DNA from: JBBQLG01 sp964251665
Lineage (GTDB): Bacteria > Bacteroidota > Bacteroidia > Cytophagales > Spirosomataceae
NCBI GenBank assembly: GCA_964251665.1
Contig: CAXUKO010000009.1
Location: forward strand, 197,996-261,995
Direction of reading: 5' to 3'
DNA: 64,000 nucleotides
Positions within the stretch are counted from its first letter, which is position 1. Each line of letters opens with the position of its first letter. The notes below the pieces were generated by a model, which saw only the letters and a program-made list of their open reading frames with translations, had not been told where the DNA came from and made no database searches. Below, one piece after another: positions 19,435 to 28,394 of the stretch. The translations under genes were made by a program, and so were the position numbers.

Positions 19435-20256
19435 ATGATTGAGCAGGAACAGATCGAACTTATCTGGTCAAACAGGGATCTATTACAAAACGAACATAAT
19501 TTAAGTGTTGTTCGGAGTGTCATCGATCAATTAAACAACGGGCAGCTACGAGTGGCAAATCCGCCTAAACAGGAGGGAGGTACCTGGTCAGTAAATGACT
19601 GGGTAAAAAAAGCTATTCTCCTTTATTTTATCAGCCAGCGTATGGCGCCTGAAGAAGTGGGCATTTTTTCCTTTCATGATAAGATCCCGCTAAAGACGGG
19701 CTTTGACAAATCAGGTGTCCGGGTTGTACCGCCAGCGGTGGCACGCTTTGGTGCTTATCTAGCACCCGGCGTTATTCTAATGCCTTCTTATGTGAACATT
19801 GGCGCGTACGTTGACGAACGTACCATGGTTGACACCTGGGCCACAGTTGGCAGCTGCGCACAAATTGGGAAAGACGTCCACCTAAGCGGGGGAGTAGGCA
19901 TTGGTGGCGTCCTCGAACCACCACAGGCAGCCCCTGTTATCATCGAAGATGGTGCCTTTATTGGTTCACGCTGTATTGTTGTCGAAGGCGCTCATATTGG
20001 CAAACGGGCTGTATTGGGAGCGGGTGTAACAATTACCGGATCGTCAAAAGTCATTGATGTGACAGGGGAGACCCCTATAGAATACCGGGGGCATGTGCCC
20101 GCAAACTCAGTAGTTATTCCAGGTAGCTTTGCTAAGAAATTTCCGGCAGGTACTTATCAGGTTCCATGTGCGCTGATTATTGGGCAACGTAAAGCGTCAA
20201 CCGATTTGAAAACTTCGCTGAATGATGCGCTACGAGATAACAATGTAGTTGTTTAA
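19435..20256 (+). CDS. dapD: tetrahydrodipicolinate N-succinyltransferase
   Basis: 273 residues. Catalyses succinylation of 2,3,4,5-tetrahydrodipicolinate in the lysine/meso-diaminopimelate pathway. Helical N-terminal domain, then a left-handed beta-helix of hexapeptide repeats (GAYLAPGVILMPSYVNIGAY, GAFIGSRCIVVEGAHIGKRA). The motif MVDTWATVGSCAQIG is typical of DapD. The gene sits alone between two gene-free blocks and ends in a strong terminator. Confidence 0.95.
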   Translation: MIEQEQIELIWSNRDLLQNEHNLSVVRSVIDQLNNGQLRVANPPKQEGGTWSVNDWVKKAILLYFISQRMAPEEVGIFSFHDKIPLKTGFDKSGVRVVPPAVARFGAYLAPGVILMPSYVNIGAYVDERTMVDTWATVGSCAQIGKDVHLSGGVGIGGVLEPPQAAPVIIEDGAFIGSRCIVVEGAHIGKRAVLGAGVTITGSSKVIDVTGETPIEYRGHVPANSVVIPGSFAKKFPAGTYQVPCALIIGQRKASTDLKTSLNDALRDNNVVV

Positions 20257-20286
20257 CATTGTAACCCTTATCAATGCGCTACGTAT

Positions 20287-20327
20287 GGCCCGCCCTATTT
20301 ACTACTGTAAACAGGGCGGGCCTTTTT
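20287..20327 (+). terminator. intrinsic terminator after dapD
   Basis: GGCCCGCCCT (20287-20296) pairs with AGGGCGGGCC (20313-20322); the loop itself folds (TTTAC/GTAAA). Five T follow. Confidence 0.92.
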
Positions 20328-20356
20328 AATAGTTTACATAATTAAATCTAATAATT

Positions 20357-20404
20357 TATATTTGTAAATTATCTACACTTTTATTAAATTTGCGTTTGTA
20401 AATT
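20357..20404 (+). promoter_or_regulatory. promoter and operator-like repeats of the XRE regulator gene
   Basis: TATATTTG (20357-20364) fits the -7 consensus. The decamer TTTGTAAATT occurs at 20361-20370, overlapping the -7 element, and again at 20395-20404, just before the ATG at 20414. Each copy is part of an imperfect AATTT...AAATT palindrome. The layout suggests autoregulation by the encoded repressor. Confidence 0.5.
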
Positions 20405-20413
20405 CCTGTATTT

Positions 20414-20878
20414 ATGAATGTAAATGACAAGATTAAACAGATCCTGATTGACAAAAGCTTATCTCCATCCGTCTTTGCCGACGAGATTGGCGTTCAGCGA
20501 TCCAGCATTTCGCATATCCTGTCAGGACGGAACCGACCTAGTTTCGATATTATTCAAAAAGTAATACGTCGCTTTCCTGATTTGGGTTACGACTGGATTA
20601 TGGAAGAGGATACGCAGGAACAATCCTTTCCGGTTAAGCCAGCCGCTACTATTCGGTCGCCACGCGAAACAAATCAACCCCTTACGACGCGGAACATAAT
20701 ATCGCCATACAGTCAGCAACGTACTACTCCAGTTTCGGTCAATATGAATGGGGGAATGGCTGGGCATGCTACCGTCTCACAATCGCCTGTAGCAATTTTA
20801 CCAACAGAAAAAACTGTAGAGCGAATTCTGATCTTTTATAAAGATGGTACGTTCCGGGAATATACACCTGCCGGTTAA
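20414..20878 (+). CDS. XRE-family helix-turn-helix regulator
   Basis: 154 residues. N-terminal Cro/C1-type HTH at about 5-60 (SPSVFADEIGVQRSSISHILSGRNRPS); a polar linker rich in Thr/Gln/Ser (about 70-125); and a short conserved C-terminal strand pair KTVERILIFYKDGTFREYTP. The same architecture occurs in small regulators of Cytophagales as I remember them. Likely a DNA-binding protein acting on its own promoter. It is flanked by non-coding DNA; target genes other than itself are unknown. Confidence 0.85.
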   Translation: MNVNDKIKQILIDKSLSPSVFADEIGVQRSSISHILSGRNRPSFDIIQKVIRRFPDLGYDWIMEEDTQEQSFPVKPAATIRSPRETNQPLTTRNIISPYSQQRTTPVSVNMNGGMAGHATVSQSPVAILPTEKTVERILIFYKDGTFREYTPAG

Positions 20879-21729
20879 CCGAACATGAACGAGATAGGAA
20901 CCGCAAACCAGTTGCATGATTATAGTAGTGATTACGACGAGTAGAGTTATTTTTTCTAAAAGGATACAACTAAAATCTTTACGACTCAGAAAACCGTAAT
21001 AGTGATAGTATTGATCCAACTGAAAATTTTCACAAACGTTAATGAAGATAATTAGTAGGTTCTCCTTTTAAAGGCAAAAAGTATCGAGTTCAACCTACAA
21101 AAAAGCAAACCTGTGCAGTAGAGAAAATTTCATGGGAGAACTTGCTTATGCTCCCGATTCCTTGCGGGGAAGCATTTTCAGCTGAAGGAGGATACGTGGT
21201 ACTTAATCTTTCTGTACTTCACAGATAATTAATCCCTAACATAAATAACAACGGTTGAACACTTCTAACTTAGACATCGAGTTGTCATAAACGCTTCATC
21301 TACCATATGCCGTCAGCCGCTTTGTTTGTACCCCAATCCTAAGCACTTTATAAGAATCTCAAAGCGCAGTTAAGTCACCGACCAGCTGTCAGCTACTTTA
21401 TTTCTATCAGGCCACGAGCAGTGCGAGATCGTCTGGGACTAACGGTCCTCGTATAGCACAATTAATAAAGGCATCCTAGGCTGGTACTGATCCACGATCT
21501 ATAGCCAGGAAAATCCAGGGACGTGATTTATTTGATCGTCATTCAACTAGCATTTGTAGCAGTTGGTACTGTAGCACAATCCTTACAGATTAATTCCTCT
21601 ATGGCCCTTAGTTAGACGTCAATTGATAGCAGCTGTTATACTATACAGGTCGAATTAAACGCCTTTTAGACGTTTTAGAACTGATCAGAGCCCTTTTCTT
21701 ATCTAATAACCTGTCTTATAGAGCCTTAC

Positions 21730-21745
21730 TGTTTCACGTGAATCG
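21730..21745. other. parS-like palindrome
   Basis: TGTTTCACGTGAATCG matches the ParB-binding consensus TGTTtCACGTGAAACA at 14 of 16 positions, with the central TTCACGTGAA fully palindromic. No second copy this good was found in the window. Confidence 0.4.
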
Positions 21746-21778
21746 CTCAAGCAGTACTTTGATTTATCAGTAAACATT

Positions 21779-21806
21779 TAGTTATATAATTTATATTATG
21801 TTAAGT
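21779..21806 (+). other. dif-like XerCD recombination site candidate
   Basis: The XerD-side arm TTATGTTAAGT (21796-21806) differs from the Escherichia coli dif arm at one base. The 6-nt centre TTTATA and the inner end of the XerC-side arm (ATAA) also match. Over the last 21 bases 19 are identical to E. coli dif; the outer seven bases of the XerC arm do not match. E. coli dif is recalled from memory, and AT-rich context weakens the signal. Confidence 0.4.
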
Positions 21807-21814
21807 AGAATTAC

Positions 21815-21852
21815 CAAAAAGAAGGGGAACCCGTTAAACAGGTTCCCCTTCT
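21815..21852 (-). terminator. intrinsic terminator after TPR/coiled-coil gene
   Basis: AGAAGGGGAACC (21820-21831) pairs with GGTTCCCCTTCT (21841-21852); T-run on the minus strand after the stem. Terminates the gene ending at 21871. Confidence 0.88.
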
Positions 21853-21870
21853 GCTCTCAGACAGAACTGC

Positions 21871-23313
21871 CTATTTAGTTTCTACACAGGCAATCTTCTT
21901 CTCTTCAAACTGCTTCAGAATATTCTGAAGACTCGTCAGGTTTTCATTCAAAGCCTCATCATCCGACTTGGTTGCCTTAGCCTTATCAAAATATGGCTGC
22001 GCCTGCTTAAACTTACCACAGACCCGGCCCTCCACTTCTTTACCGTTCTTTTGGTAATCAGCCATGCTCATGTTATCAACCGCCTTTTTCATTTCAACCG
22101 CATCATTGAAATAGAAAACGCCCATGTTGTAATTCGCATCGAAATTAGCCGGATCAATAGCCAACGCCTTTGTATAATACGTCTTGGCTAAATCACGCTG
22201 CTCCGTCTGTTTCTGCTTCAGGTCAGCAGCCTGCTTCTCTAAATCGGCCGGGTTAACACCTTTGGCAGCTTCTTCTTTTACCTGCGCTTCCAACTGGGTT
22301 ACCGTTGCCTGCCGATCCGCCTTGCTCTTCTGGGCATCCGCCAGCTGACGCTTCAAATCAGCGGCTTTGGCCGGTGTCTTCTTGATAGCCGCCGTTAAGC
22401 GCGTGATCTCCGAGTTATACGCATCCAGGGCATCCTTTTCAGCCGCAAGTTTCTTGGTTAGTCCACCGCCCTTTTTGGCGTCATCAGTCAGTTTGCGAAT
22501 CTGCTCGGTCATTTTAGAAGCCGCATTATCATACAGAATAGCCAGGTTCAGAGCGTTCTGTACGTTATTGGGGTCCTTCTCAACCAGTTCCTTCATGCTG
22601 GCTACGGCATCGTCCATCCGACCGGACGACATCAGGATATTAACCCGCTCGGCACCAAGGTCTTTGTTACCCGGTATGAGCTTCAGTCCTTTATCGAGCG
22701 TTGCAATAGCCTTATCGTATTCCTTATCGTTGCGGTAGAGCGAAGCAAGGCTGTAGATAACGCCTACATCCTTACCGCCATTGGCCATGTAGCGCTCAAA
22801 TTGTTGCTTGGCCATAACAGGGTCTTTCGCCTGCTGGGCACTGATACCTGTATACAAAGCAGCTAAGGTGTCCTTTGGCATAATTTCACCCGCCAGCGAC
22901 ATCATCTTAATAGCATCGGGGAGGTTTTTGCTTTGATACCGGCCTGCACCCTGCGCCATTAACGCCCGGTATAACTTCTCTCCGGTCAGGGCCTCATTAA
23001 TTTCCTTGGCACTCTTACCACCGTTGGGTTCAACCTCCAGCGCTTTTTTGTAAGCCGCATAAGCCGTCAGCGACGCGTTGGTGTCTAATTTAGCGTACAC
23101 ACCCGTTGGGTCAGAGGCAATGGCTTCGTAGATCCGTCCTTTGGTGAGCCAGGTTTTTGCCTTGGCAGCTTGTTTGGGATCTTCAGTGGCTTTGTCGATC
23201 TCGGTCTTGGCTTTGTCGAGTTTGCCACCTTCTAACTGAAGGATGGCACCCGTCTGAGCCATGGCTGTCAGTGATGTCAGGCTAATGGCCGACACAACTA
23301 CGAATTTTTTCAT
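21871..23313 (-). CDS. exported TPR and coiled-coil protein
   Basis: 480 residues with a signal peptide (cleavage after LTAMAQ, about residue 20). N-terminal TPR units span about 45-265, then a long charged coiled coil at about 270-380 (Lys/Glu/Ala-rich, for example KRQLADAQKSKADRQATVTQ), then a further TPR-like segment AKTYYTKALAIDPANFDANY. No enzyme motif. Likely a periplasmic scaffold. The gene lies 66 nt downstream of gyrA on the same strand, so read-through is possible, but a near-consensus -7 (TACTTTCG) also precedes it. Confidence 0.85.
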   Translation of the reverse strand: MKKFVVVSAISLTSLTAMAQTGAILQLEGGKLDKAKTEIDKATEDPKQAAKAKTWLTKGRIYEAIASDPTGVYAKLDTNASLTAYAAYKKALEVEPNGGKSAKEINEALTGEKLYRALMAQGAGRYQSKNLPDAIKMMSLAGEIMPKDTLAALYTGISAQQAKDPVMAKQQFERYMANGGKDVGVIYSLASLYRNDKEYDKAIATLDKGLKLIPGNKDLGAERVNILMSSGRMDDAVASMKELVEKDPNNVQNALNLAILYDNAASKMTEQIRKLTDDAKKGGGLTKKLAAEKDALDAYNSEITRLTAAIKKTPAKAADLKRQLADAQKSKADRQATVTQLEAQVKEEAAKGVNPADLEKQAADLKQKQTEQRDLAKTYYTKALAIDPANFDANYNMGVFYFNDAVEMKKAVDNMSMADYQKNGKEVEGRVCGKFKQAQPYFDKAKATKSDDEALNENLTSLQNILKQFEEKKIACVETK

Positions 23314-23379
23314 GGGTTTGCTTAGTTGTTTGTTTTCAAAAACGAAAGTACGGAAAGAACCGTATAATCCGGCAGTTGC

Positions 23380-25944
23380 TTAGGCTTCGGCCCCTTCATC
23401 GTCCGCAGCCTCTGCGCTCACGGCTTCCGAAACAGGCTCCTCCCCTTCTGCCCGGGTGATTTTAGTGACCGACGAAATCTCATCGCCCTCGCTGATCCGA
23501 ATCAGTTTGACGCCCTGCGTATTGCGCCCGGCCACCCGAATCTCATCAACCGCCATCCGAATGACAATCCCCGATTTGTTGATAATCATCAGTTCATCGG
23601 TATCCGAGACCTCCAGAATGGCTACCAACTGACCTACTTTTTCGGTCACTTTGAGCGTACCAACGCCTTTAGCACCCCGGTTCGTTACCCGGTAGTCTTC
23701 TACCTCCGACCGCTTGCCATACCCGTTTTCGGAGACTACCAGCAACTGAGCTTCGGGACCACTCACGCAGACCATACCAATTACGCGGTCGCCGGGCATC
23801 TCCTCACTCAGCGTGATGGACCGTACGCCCGATGCCTGGCGACCCATAGGCCGCACCCGGCTTTCGTTGAAACGAACGGCTTTACCCGCCCGCGACGCAA
23901 TCACGATGTCATTATCACCATTCGTCAGACAAACATCCAGAAGCAGATCGTCTTCGTCGATGGTGATGGCGATGATGCCGTTCTGGCGGGGACGCGAATA
24001 CGCTTCCAGGGCGGTTTTCTTGATGGTGCCCTGCTGGGTACACATCACGATGTAGTTGTTATTGATATAATCCGCGTATTTAACCGGATCAAGCCCTTTA
24101 ACGGGAATGACGGCGCGTACTTTATCATCGGATTCAATATTGATCAGGTTCTGAATGGGGCGTCCTTTCGAGATGCGGCTTCCTTCGGGTATCTCGTACA
24201 CGGGCTGCCAGTACATACGGCCTTTCTGGGTAAAGATCAGCAGCGTATTATGCATGGTAGCCGTGAACAGATGCTCAGTGAAGTCCTCATCTTTCGATTT
24301 AGCCACGCCCCGCGCCCCGGTACCACCCCGCCCCTGCGTCCGGTATTCGGTCAGGCTGGTGCGCTTGACGTAGCCCTGATGCGAGATCGTGATGAGCATC
24401 TCCTCATCGGGAATCAAATCCAGATCGGCAATGTCGCCCTCGGCAAACGGCTCAATCTGGGTCCGGCGCTCATCCCCGTAGCGGGCCTTCAGTTCGGCCA
24501 GTTCGTCTTTGATGATCTGGCGCTTCCGCTCATCGCTGGCCAGAATTTCTTTCAGGTCGGTGACTAACTTCATCAGTTCGTCGTATTCCGCCTGCAGTTT
24601 ATCCCGCTCCAGACCGGTCAGCCGCTGCAAACGCATCTCCAGAATGGCCTTGGCCTGCACTTCACTGAGCGTGAACCGCTCGATCAGGCCGTTCTTGGCC
24701 GCTTCCGGGTCACGTGAGGCCCGAATCAACTCAATCACCGCATCAATGTTGTCAAGGGCAATGAGCAGACCAAGCAGGATATGCGCCCGCTTTTCGGCTT
24801 CGCGCAGTTCGTACTGCGTCCGGCGGGTAATGATTTCGTACCGGTGCTCTACGTAGTACCGGATCATGTCTTTCAGATTCAGCAGCAGCGGCCGTCCTTT
24901 AACGAGGGCTACGTTGTTGATCCCGAACGACGATTGCAGGGCCGTTTTCTTGTACAGGTTGTTAAGAACGACGTTGGCGATGGCGTCCTTTTTGAGATCG
25001 TACACCACCCGCATCCCGTCGCGGTCCGATTCGTCCCGAATAGCCGCAATGCCGTCAAGTTGTTTCTCATTGACAAGCGCGGCTGTTTTCTCCAGCATCA
25101 TCGCCTTGTTGACCATATACGGAATGGCCGTAACGATGATCTGCTCCTTACCCGACTTGTGGGTTTCAATGGTGGCATTAGCCCGGATAACAACCCGGCC
25201 GCGCCCCGTATGGAAGGCTGACTTTACGCCGGACATACCGTGAATGGTCGCACCGGTGGGGAAATCAGGGGCTTTAACGTGCTGAATCAGTTCATCAATC
25301 GTAATGTCAGTATTTTCCAGATAGGCCGTAATGCCGTCAACTACTTCGCTCAGGTTATGGGGAGCCATGTTGGTCGCCATACCAACGGCAATACCCGACG
25401 AGCCATTGAGCAGCAGATTTGGCAGTTTGGCGGGCATGACGCTTGGTTCCTCCAGCGAATCGTCAAAGTTGGGCTGGAAATCAACCGTTTCTTTATAGAT
25501 GTCGCTCAGGATTTCCTCCGCAATCCGCTTCAGCCGGGCCTCCGTATACCGCATGGCAGCCGGCGAATCGCCGTCGACCGAGCCGAAGTTACCCTGACCA
25601 TCCACCAACGGGTACCGCAGTGACCAGTCCTGCGCCATCCGCACCATGGTGTCATACACCGATGAGTCACCATGCGGGTGGTATTTACCCATGACCTCAC
25701 CCACGATACGGGCTGATTTCTTATGGGCTTTGTTATAATTAACGCCCAGTTCGGCCATTCCGAACAACACCCGGCGGTGAACGGGTTTCAGTCCGTCACG
25801 GACATCAGGCAGGGCCCGCGAGATAATAACCGACATCGAATAATCGATGTAGGCACCCCGCATTTCGTCTTCAATATTGATGGGAATGATTTTGGATGGG
25901 CCCTGAGAGCCGGGCGCATCAACGCCGGAAATTTCGTCTGCCAT
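23380..25944 (-). CDS. gyrA: DNA gyrase subunit A
   Basis: 854 residues. Breaks and rejoins DNA for negative supercoiling with GyrB. Active-site Tyr133 in AAMRYTEARL; quinolone-determining region YHPHGDSSVYDT with Ser94 and Asp98 in wild-type-like states. The winged-helix/tower domain is followed by the six-bladed C-terminal domain. The GyrA box, QRRGGKG in E. coli, appears here as QGRGGTG at residues 537-543. An acidic tail ends the protein. Own promoter at 26010-26041. gyrB is not in the window. Confidence 0.97.
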   Translation of the reverse strand: MADEISGVDAPGSQGPSKIIPINIEDEMRGAYIDYSMSVIISRALPDVRDGLKPVHRRVLFGMAELGVNYNKAHKKSARIVGEVMGKYHPHGDSSVYDTMVRMAQDWSLRYPLVDGQGNFGSVDGDSPAAMRYTEARLKRIAEEILSDIYKETVDFQPNFDDSLEEPSVMPAKLPNLLLNGSSGIAVGMATNMAPHNLSEVVDGITAYLENTDITIDELIQHVKAPDFPTGATIHGMSGVKSAFHTGRGRVVIRANATIETHKSGKEQIIVTAIPYMVNKAMMLEKTAALVNEKQLDGIAAIRDESDRDGMRVVYDLKKDAIANVVLNNLYKKTALQSSFGINNVALVKGRPLLLNLKDMIRYYVEHRYEIITRRTQYELREAEKRAHILLGLLIALDNIDAVIELIRASRDPEAAKNGLIERFTLSEVQAKAILEMRLQRLTGLERDKLQAEYDELMKLVTDLKEILASDERKRQIIKDELAELKARYGDERRTQIEPFAEGDIADLDLIPDEEMLITISHQGYVKRTSLTEYRTQGRGGTGARGVAKSKDEDFTEHLFTATMHNTLLIFTQKGRMYWQPVYEIPEGSRISKGRPIQNLINIESDDKVRAVIPVKGLDPVKYADYINNNYIVMCTQQGTIKKTALEAYSRPRQNGIIAITIDEDDLLLDVCLTNGDNDIVIASRAGKAVRFNESRVRPMGRQASGVRSITLSEEMPGDRVIGMVCVSGPEAQLLVVSENGYGKRSEVEDYRVTNRGAKGVGTLKVTEKVGQLVAILEVSDTDELMIINKSGIVIRMAVDEIRVAGRNTQGVKLIRISEGDEISSVTKITRAEGEEPVSEAVSAEAADDEGAEA

Positions 25945-26301
25945 ATCAGGTAGGTTTCACAGAATTTTACTATTCCGGGCCGCAGCTTTCGCCTGTCAAC
26001 CCGTATACACAAATATACAAATTTTTAACGAAATAGGCAAATTACGGCTAAAACAGCCGGTTAAACACGAGCAAAGGGCCACTCCGCGCCTACTTTCAGG
26101 CGCTGCCAACTGCATTACGTCCCCGTCGCTGAAAACTACCTGACTTCGGCAAATACAATTTATCTGCTTAGTAACGGTCTACCCCTGATCCGGCTACTCC
26201 GCTTGTTCAGATTTCTGAACATTATCGGGTAACGGCCGTTTAAAAAAACGTTCACTACCACGCGGCTGGCTCATTCAGTCGGCTATTACTCAGCTATTTT
26301 C
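25945..26301. other. divergent intergenic region gyrA / lactonase-like lipoprotein
   Basis: 357 nt without a gene. Contains the gyrA promoter on the left; the right half holds no motif I can assign to the plus-strand gene at 26302. Confidence 0.5.
26010..26041 (-). promoter_or_regulatory. gyrA promoter
   Basis: On the minus strand, TTTG (26038-26041), 20-nt spacer, TATATTTG (26010-26017): both halves of the Bacteroidota housekeeping promoter. The gyrA ATG is 65 nt downstream, giving a leader of roughly 55-60 nt. Confidence 0.6.
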
Positions 26302-27396
26302 ATGAAGCCCATCTTTCCCTCCCTCCTGCTGCTCGGTTGTTTGGCGAGTTGCCGGAGCACTACCAGTACGGATACGACTACCGCCAGTCAGGCAGACAGC
26401 ACCACGCAGGCAGTCGGCCACCCTGTTCTGCTGGCCACCCTCCCCGAAAAATACAATACGCCGGATGGCCTGGCCATTAGTCCCGACAGCAGCACGATTT
26501 ACCTCTCGATGCCCAATCTGGCCAATAATACGTACCCGGGCGTATTGCTGAAGATCGTGAACGACAGTATTCAGTTCGTGACGGATCTGCCCGCTCACCC
26601 GGATACGAAACATGCCTGTCCGATGGACCTTGCTTTTGGCCCGGATGGTAATCTCTACTACGCCGAAAATCAGTACGAGAATGATAAAAACTACAAGTCG
26701 CGCCTGATGCGGATTCAGATGACGAATGGTAAGCCGGGCGTTATTGAACCCGTAGTGACAGGGTTTGGGCTATCAAACGCAGTCGTCTGGAAAGGAAACA
26801 CAATTTATGTGACGGATAGCCAGTGGGATTTGCCGGGGAACGATAACGGCAGTGCCATTTTCCGCTTTACTCTCGACGAGTTGAACAAAGGTGCGGTTAC
26901 GCTGCTGCCAAAAACGATGGACCCGCACGTACTGACGACCTTCACGACGAAAGTAAATGAAACCGGCGTAGACAATGGCGCGGACGGTATGGACTACGAC
27001 AGCAAGGGCAATCTTTATACCGGTCTGTTTGGCAATGGTACTCTCTATAAAATAACGCTGAAGCCCGATGGTACCTTTGCCAAACAGGAAGAGCTGAAAG
27101 TCAGTGAAGCCATTCCGTGCGTAGACGGCCTGATAATCGACCGGAAAACAGATAAACTTTACGTCTGTGACTCCCGCAGTAACGCCATCAAAATTGTCGA
27201 ACCGGATGGAAAAGTGAGTGTGCTGGCGCAGAACGGCGATACCGATGGCACCGGAGGAGCCCTCGACCAGCCCGCCGAAGTCCTGTTGAAAGGAGACCGC
27301 CTGTACATCTCTGATTTCGATAAACCCGAGAAGAAGTTTGTTAATACCAAATCTGATGCCCCCCATACTATGTCTTACATCACCATTACCCGCTAA
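26302..27396 (+). CDS. SMP-30/NHL-type beta-propeller lipoprotein
   Basis: 364 residues. Lipobox LASC (Cys17) after a short hydrophobic signal, Thr/Ser-rich tether, then a beta-propeller with recurrent DG.A.SPD, FGPDGNLYYAE, YDSKGNLYTG and LYVCDSRSNAIK blades, as in gluconolactonase/SMP-30 and NHL-repeat proteins. Probably an outer-membrane-anchored or periplasmic sugar-lactone hydrolase or binding propeller; metal ligands cannot be assigned with confidence. Followed 12 nt later by the DUF4126 gene, so likely co-transcribed. Confidence 0.82.
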   Translation: MKPIFPSLLLLGCLASCRSTTSTDTTTASQADSTTQAVGHPVLLATLPEKYNTPDGLAISPDSSTIYLSMPNLANNTYPGVLLKIVNDSIQFVTDLPAHPDTKHACPMDLAFGPDGNLYYAENQYENDKNYKSRLMRIQMTNGKPGVIEPVVTGFGLSNAVVWKGNTIYVTDSQWDLPGNDNGSAIFRFTLDELNKGAVTLLPKTMDPHVLTTFTTKVNETGVDNGADGMDYDSKGNLYTGLFGNGTLYKITLKPDGTFAKQEELKVSEAIPCVDGLIIDRKTDKLYVCDSRSNAIKIVEPDGKVSVLAQNGDTDGTGGALDQPAEVLLKGDRLYISDFDKPEKKFVNTKSDAPHTMSYITITR

Positions 27397-27408
27397 CCGT
27401 ACAAACCT

Positions 27409-27882
27409 ATGACATCAACCTATGCAAAGGCCGCTCAAATCGGGGTGGTAGCCGGGATGCGCAGCATGATGGCCCCCGCTTTGGTTAGCCGCCACTACAG
27501 TCAGCAACCCACGGCTTTTTTGCTTGAATCGCCACTCAAACCGGTGACGTACGCCCGTACAGCCGACGTATGCACGCTGCTGGCCTGTGGCGAACTGATC
27601 GGCGATAAACTGCCGGATACTCCAGACCGGACCGGGTTCCCGCAGGTACTTGGCCGACTTGGTTCCGGTGCAGTCAGTGGGGCGGCTGTTTCGCAGGCCG
27701 AAGGGCAGAGCGCAGGCATTGGGGCAGTACTGGGTGGATTAGGAGCCCTGGCCGGTACGTATGCTTTTTTCCAGCTCCGGCATTGGCTAACCAGTAAGCG
27801 CGGTTTGCCCGATGCTGTTGTTGCATTGGCCGAAGATGCCGTTGCGCTTGGTTTGGGCCTGCTGATCCTCGGCGAAGAGTAA
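27409..27882 (+). CDS. DUF4126 family membrane protein
   Basis: 157 residues. Opens with GVVAGMRSMMAPALVSRHYS, the pattern I associate with DUF4126 proteins, and includes the conserved GELIGDKLPDTPDRT segment. Several short Gly/Ala-rich membrane-spanning stretches (about 100-125 and 135-155). Function unknown. Lies 12 nt after the propeller lipoprotein gene and converges on the haemoglobin gene. Confidence 0.8.
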   Translation: MTSTYAKAAQIGVVAGMRSMMAPALVSRHYSQQPTAFLLESPLKPVTYARTADVCTLLACGELIGDKLPDTPDRTGFPQVLGRLGSGAVSGAAVSQAEGQSAGIGAVLGGLGALAGTYAFFQLRHWLTSKRGLPDAVVALAEDAVALGLGLLILGEE

Positions 27883-27915
27883 GTAAACAGGCCGATTAAC
27901 CAGATCCAACGTACG

Positions 27916-27950
27916 TTTTCATAAATCTAACACCGTTAGATTTATGAAAA
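27916..27950. terminator. AT-rich bidirectional terminator
   Basis: Perfect 16-bp inverted repeat, TTTTCATAAATCTAAC and complement, 3-nt loop, flanked by T- and A-runs, between the convergent DUF4126 and haemoglobin genes. Confidence 0.8.
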
Positions 27951-27977
27951 TAAAAAGTCAACTAGCTGTCTATCAAC

Positions 27978-28364
27978 CTACAGCGTATTCATATACAAAA
28001 GCTTCTGATTCCAGACCATCGCGATCTGCGTGGCGCGCTGTCGGACCTGTTCAGCAGTTTCACCGGTAAAATTTTCTGCCAGAGTAGCGTAGAATAACTG
28101 CAGCCAGCGCTCAAAATGTTCGGGTTGCAGGGTATGTTGTTGATTGACCACCAGATGAGGTCGAAACGGATGACCGTCGTAGGCGTTATTGCCGAGAATG
28201 ATCGTTTCCCAGAACGGATACATTTTGGGCAGATGACTCGACCAGTCGACCTGGGCTACATCCGTAAAAATAGGGCCGATCAGGGGATCAACCCGAACTT
28301 TCTCGTAAAACGAATTGACCAGGAGCCGTACGGCTTCCGGAGAGTCGAGCATTGGCTTAGGCAT
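27978..28364 (-). CDS. group III truncated haemoglobin
   Basis: 128 residues, a single compact globin. Group III features: VRLLVNSFYEKVRVDPLIGPIF in the A-B helix region, YPFWETIILG, and HFERWLQLFYATLAENF near the C-terminal helices, with conserved His residues around FRPHLV and EHFERW. Binds haem and small ligands (oxygen, NO); the physiological role in this group is uncertain. The gene precedes no obvious partner, but the broken ArsC-like gene and toxin-antitoxin pair lie upstream on the same strand. Confidence 0.9.
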   Translation of the reverse strand: MPKPMLDSPEAVRLLVNSFYEKVRVDPLIGPIFTDVAQVDWSSHLPKMYPFWETIILGNNAYDGHPFRPHLVVNQQHTLQPEHFERWLQLFYATLAENFTGETAEQVRQRATQIAMVWNQKLLYMNTL

Positions 28365-28394
28365 TACCTATACGGTTTATTGACGGGTAGACGA

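Larger units (their letters stand above)
20879..21814. other. AT-rich gene-free block 2
   Basis: Nearly 1 kb with stop codons throughout all frames and no recognisable RNA gene. Composition is AT-rich like block 1. Towards its right end it carries a parS-like palindrome (21730-21745) and a dif-like sequence (21779-21806). One short stretch around 21420-21560 gives protein-like fragments but is interrupted by stops and cannot be assigned. Confidence 0.7.

Noticed and set aside
21420..21560. Protein-like string resembling an HTH or transposase remnant in gene-free block 2
   Set aside because: Interrupted by stop codons in every frame, too short to name any family.
24700..24730. Second CACGTG as another parS
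   Set aside because: Only the six-base core matches; it lies within gyrA coding sequence.
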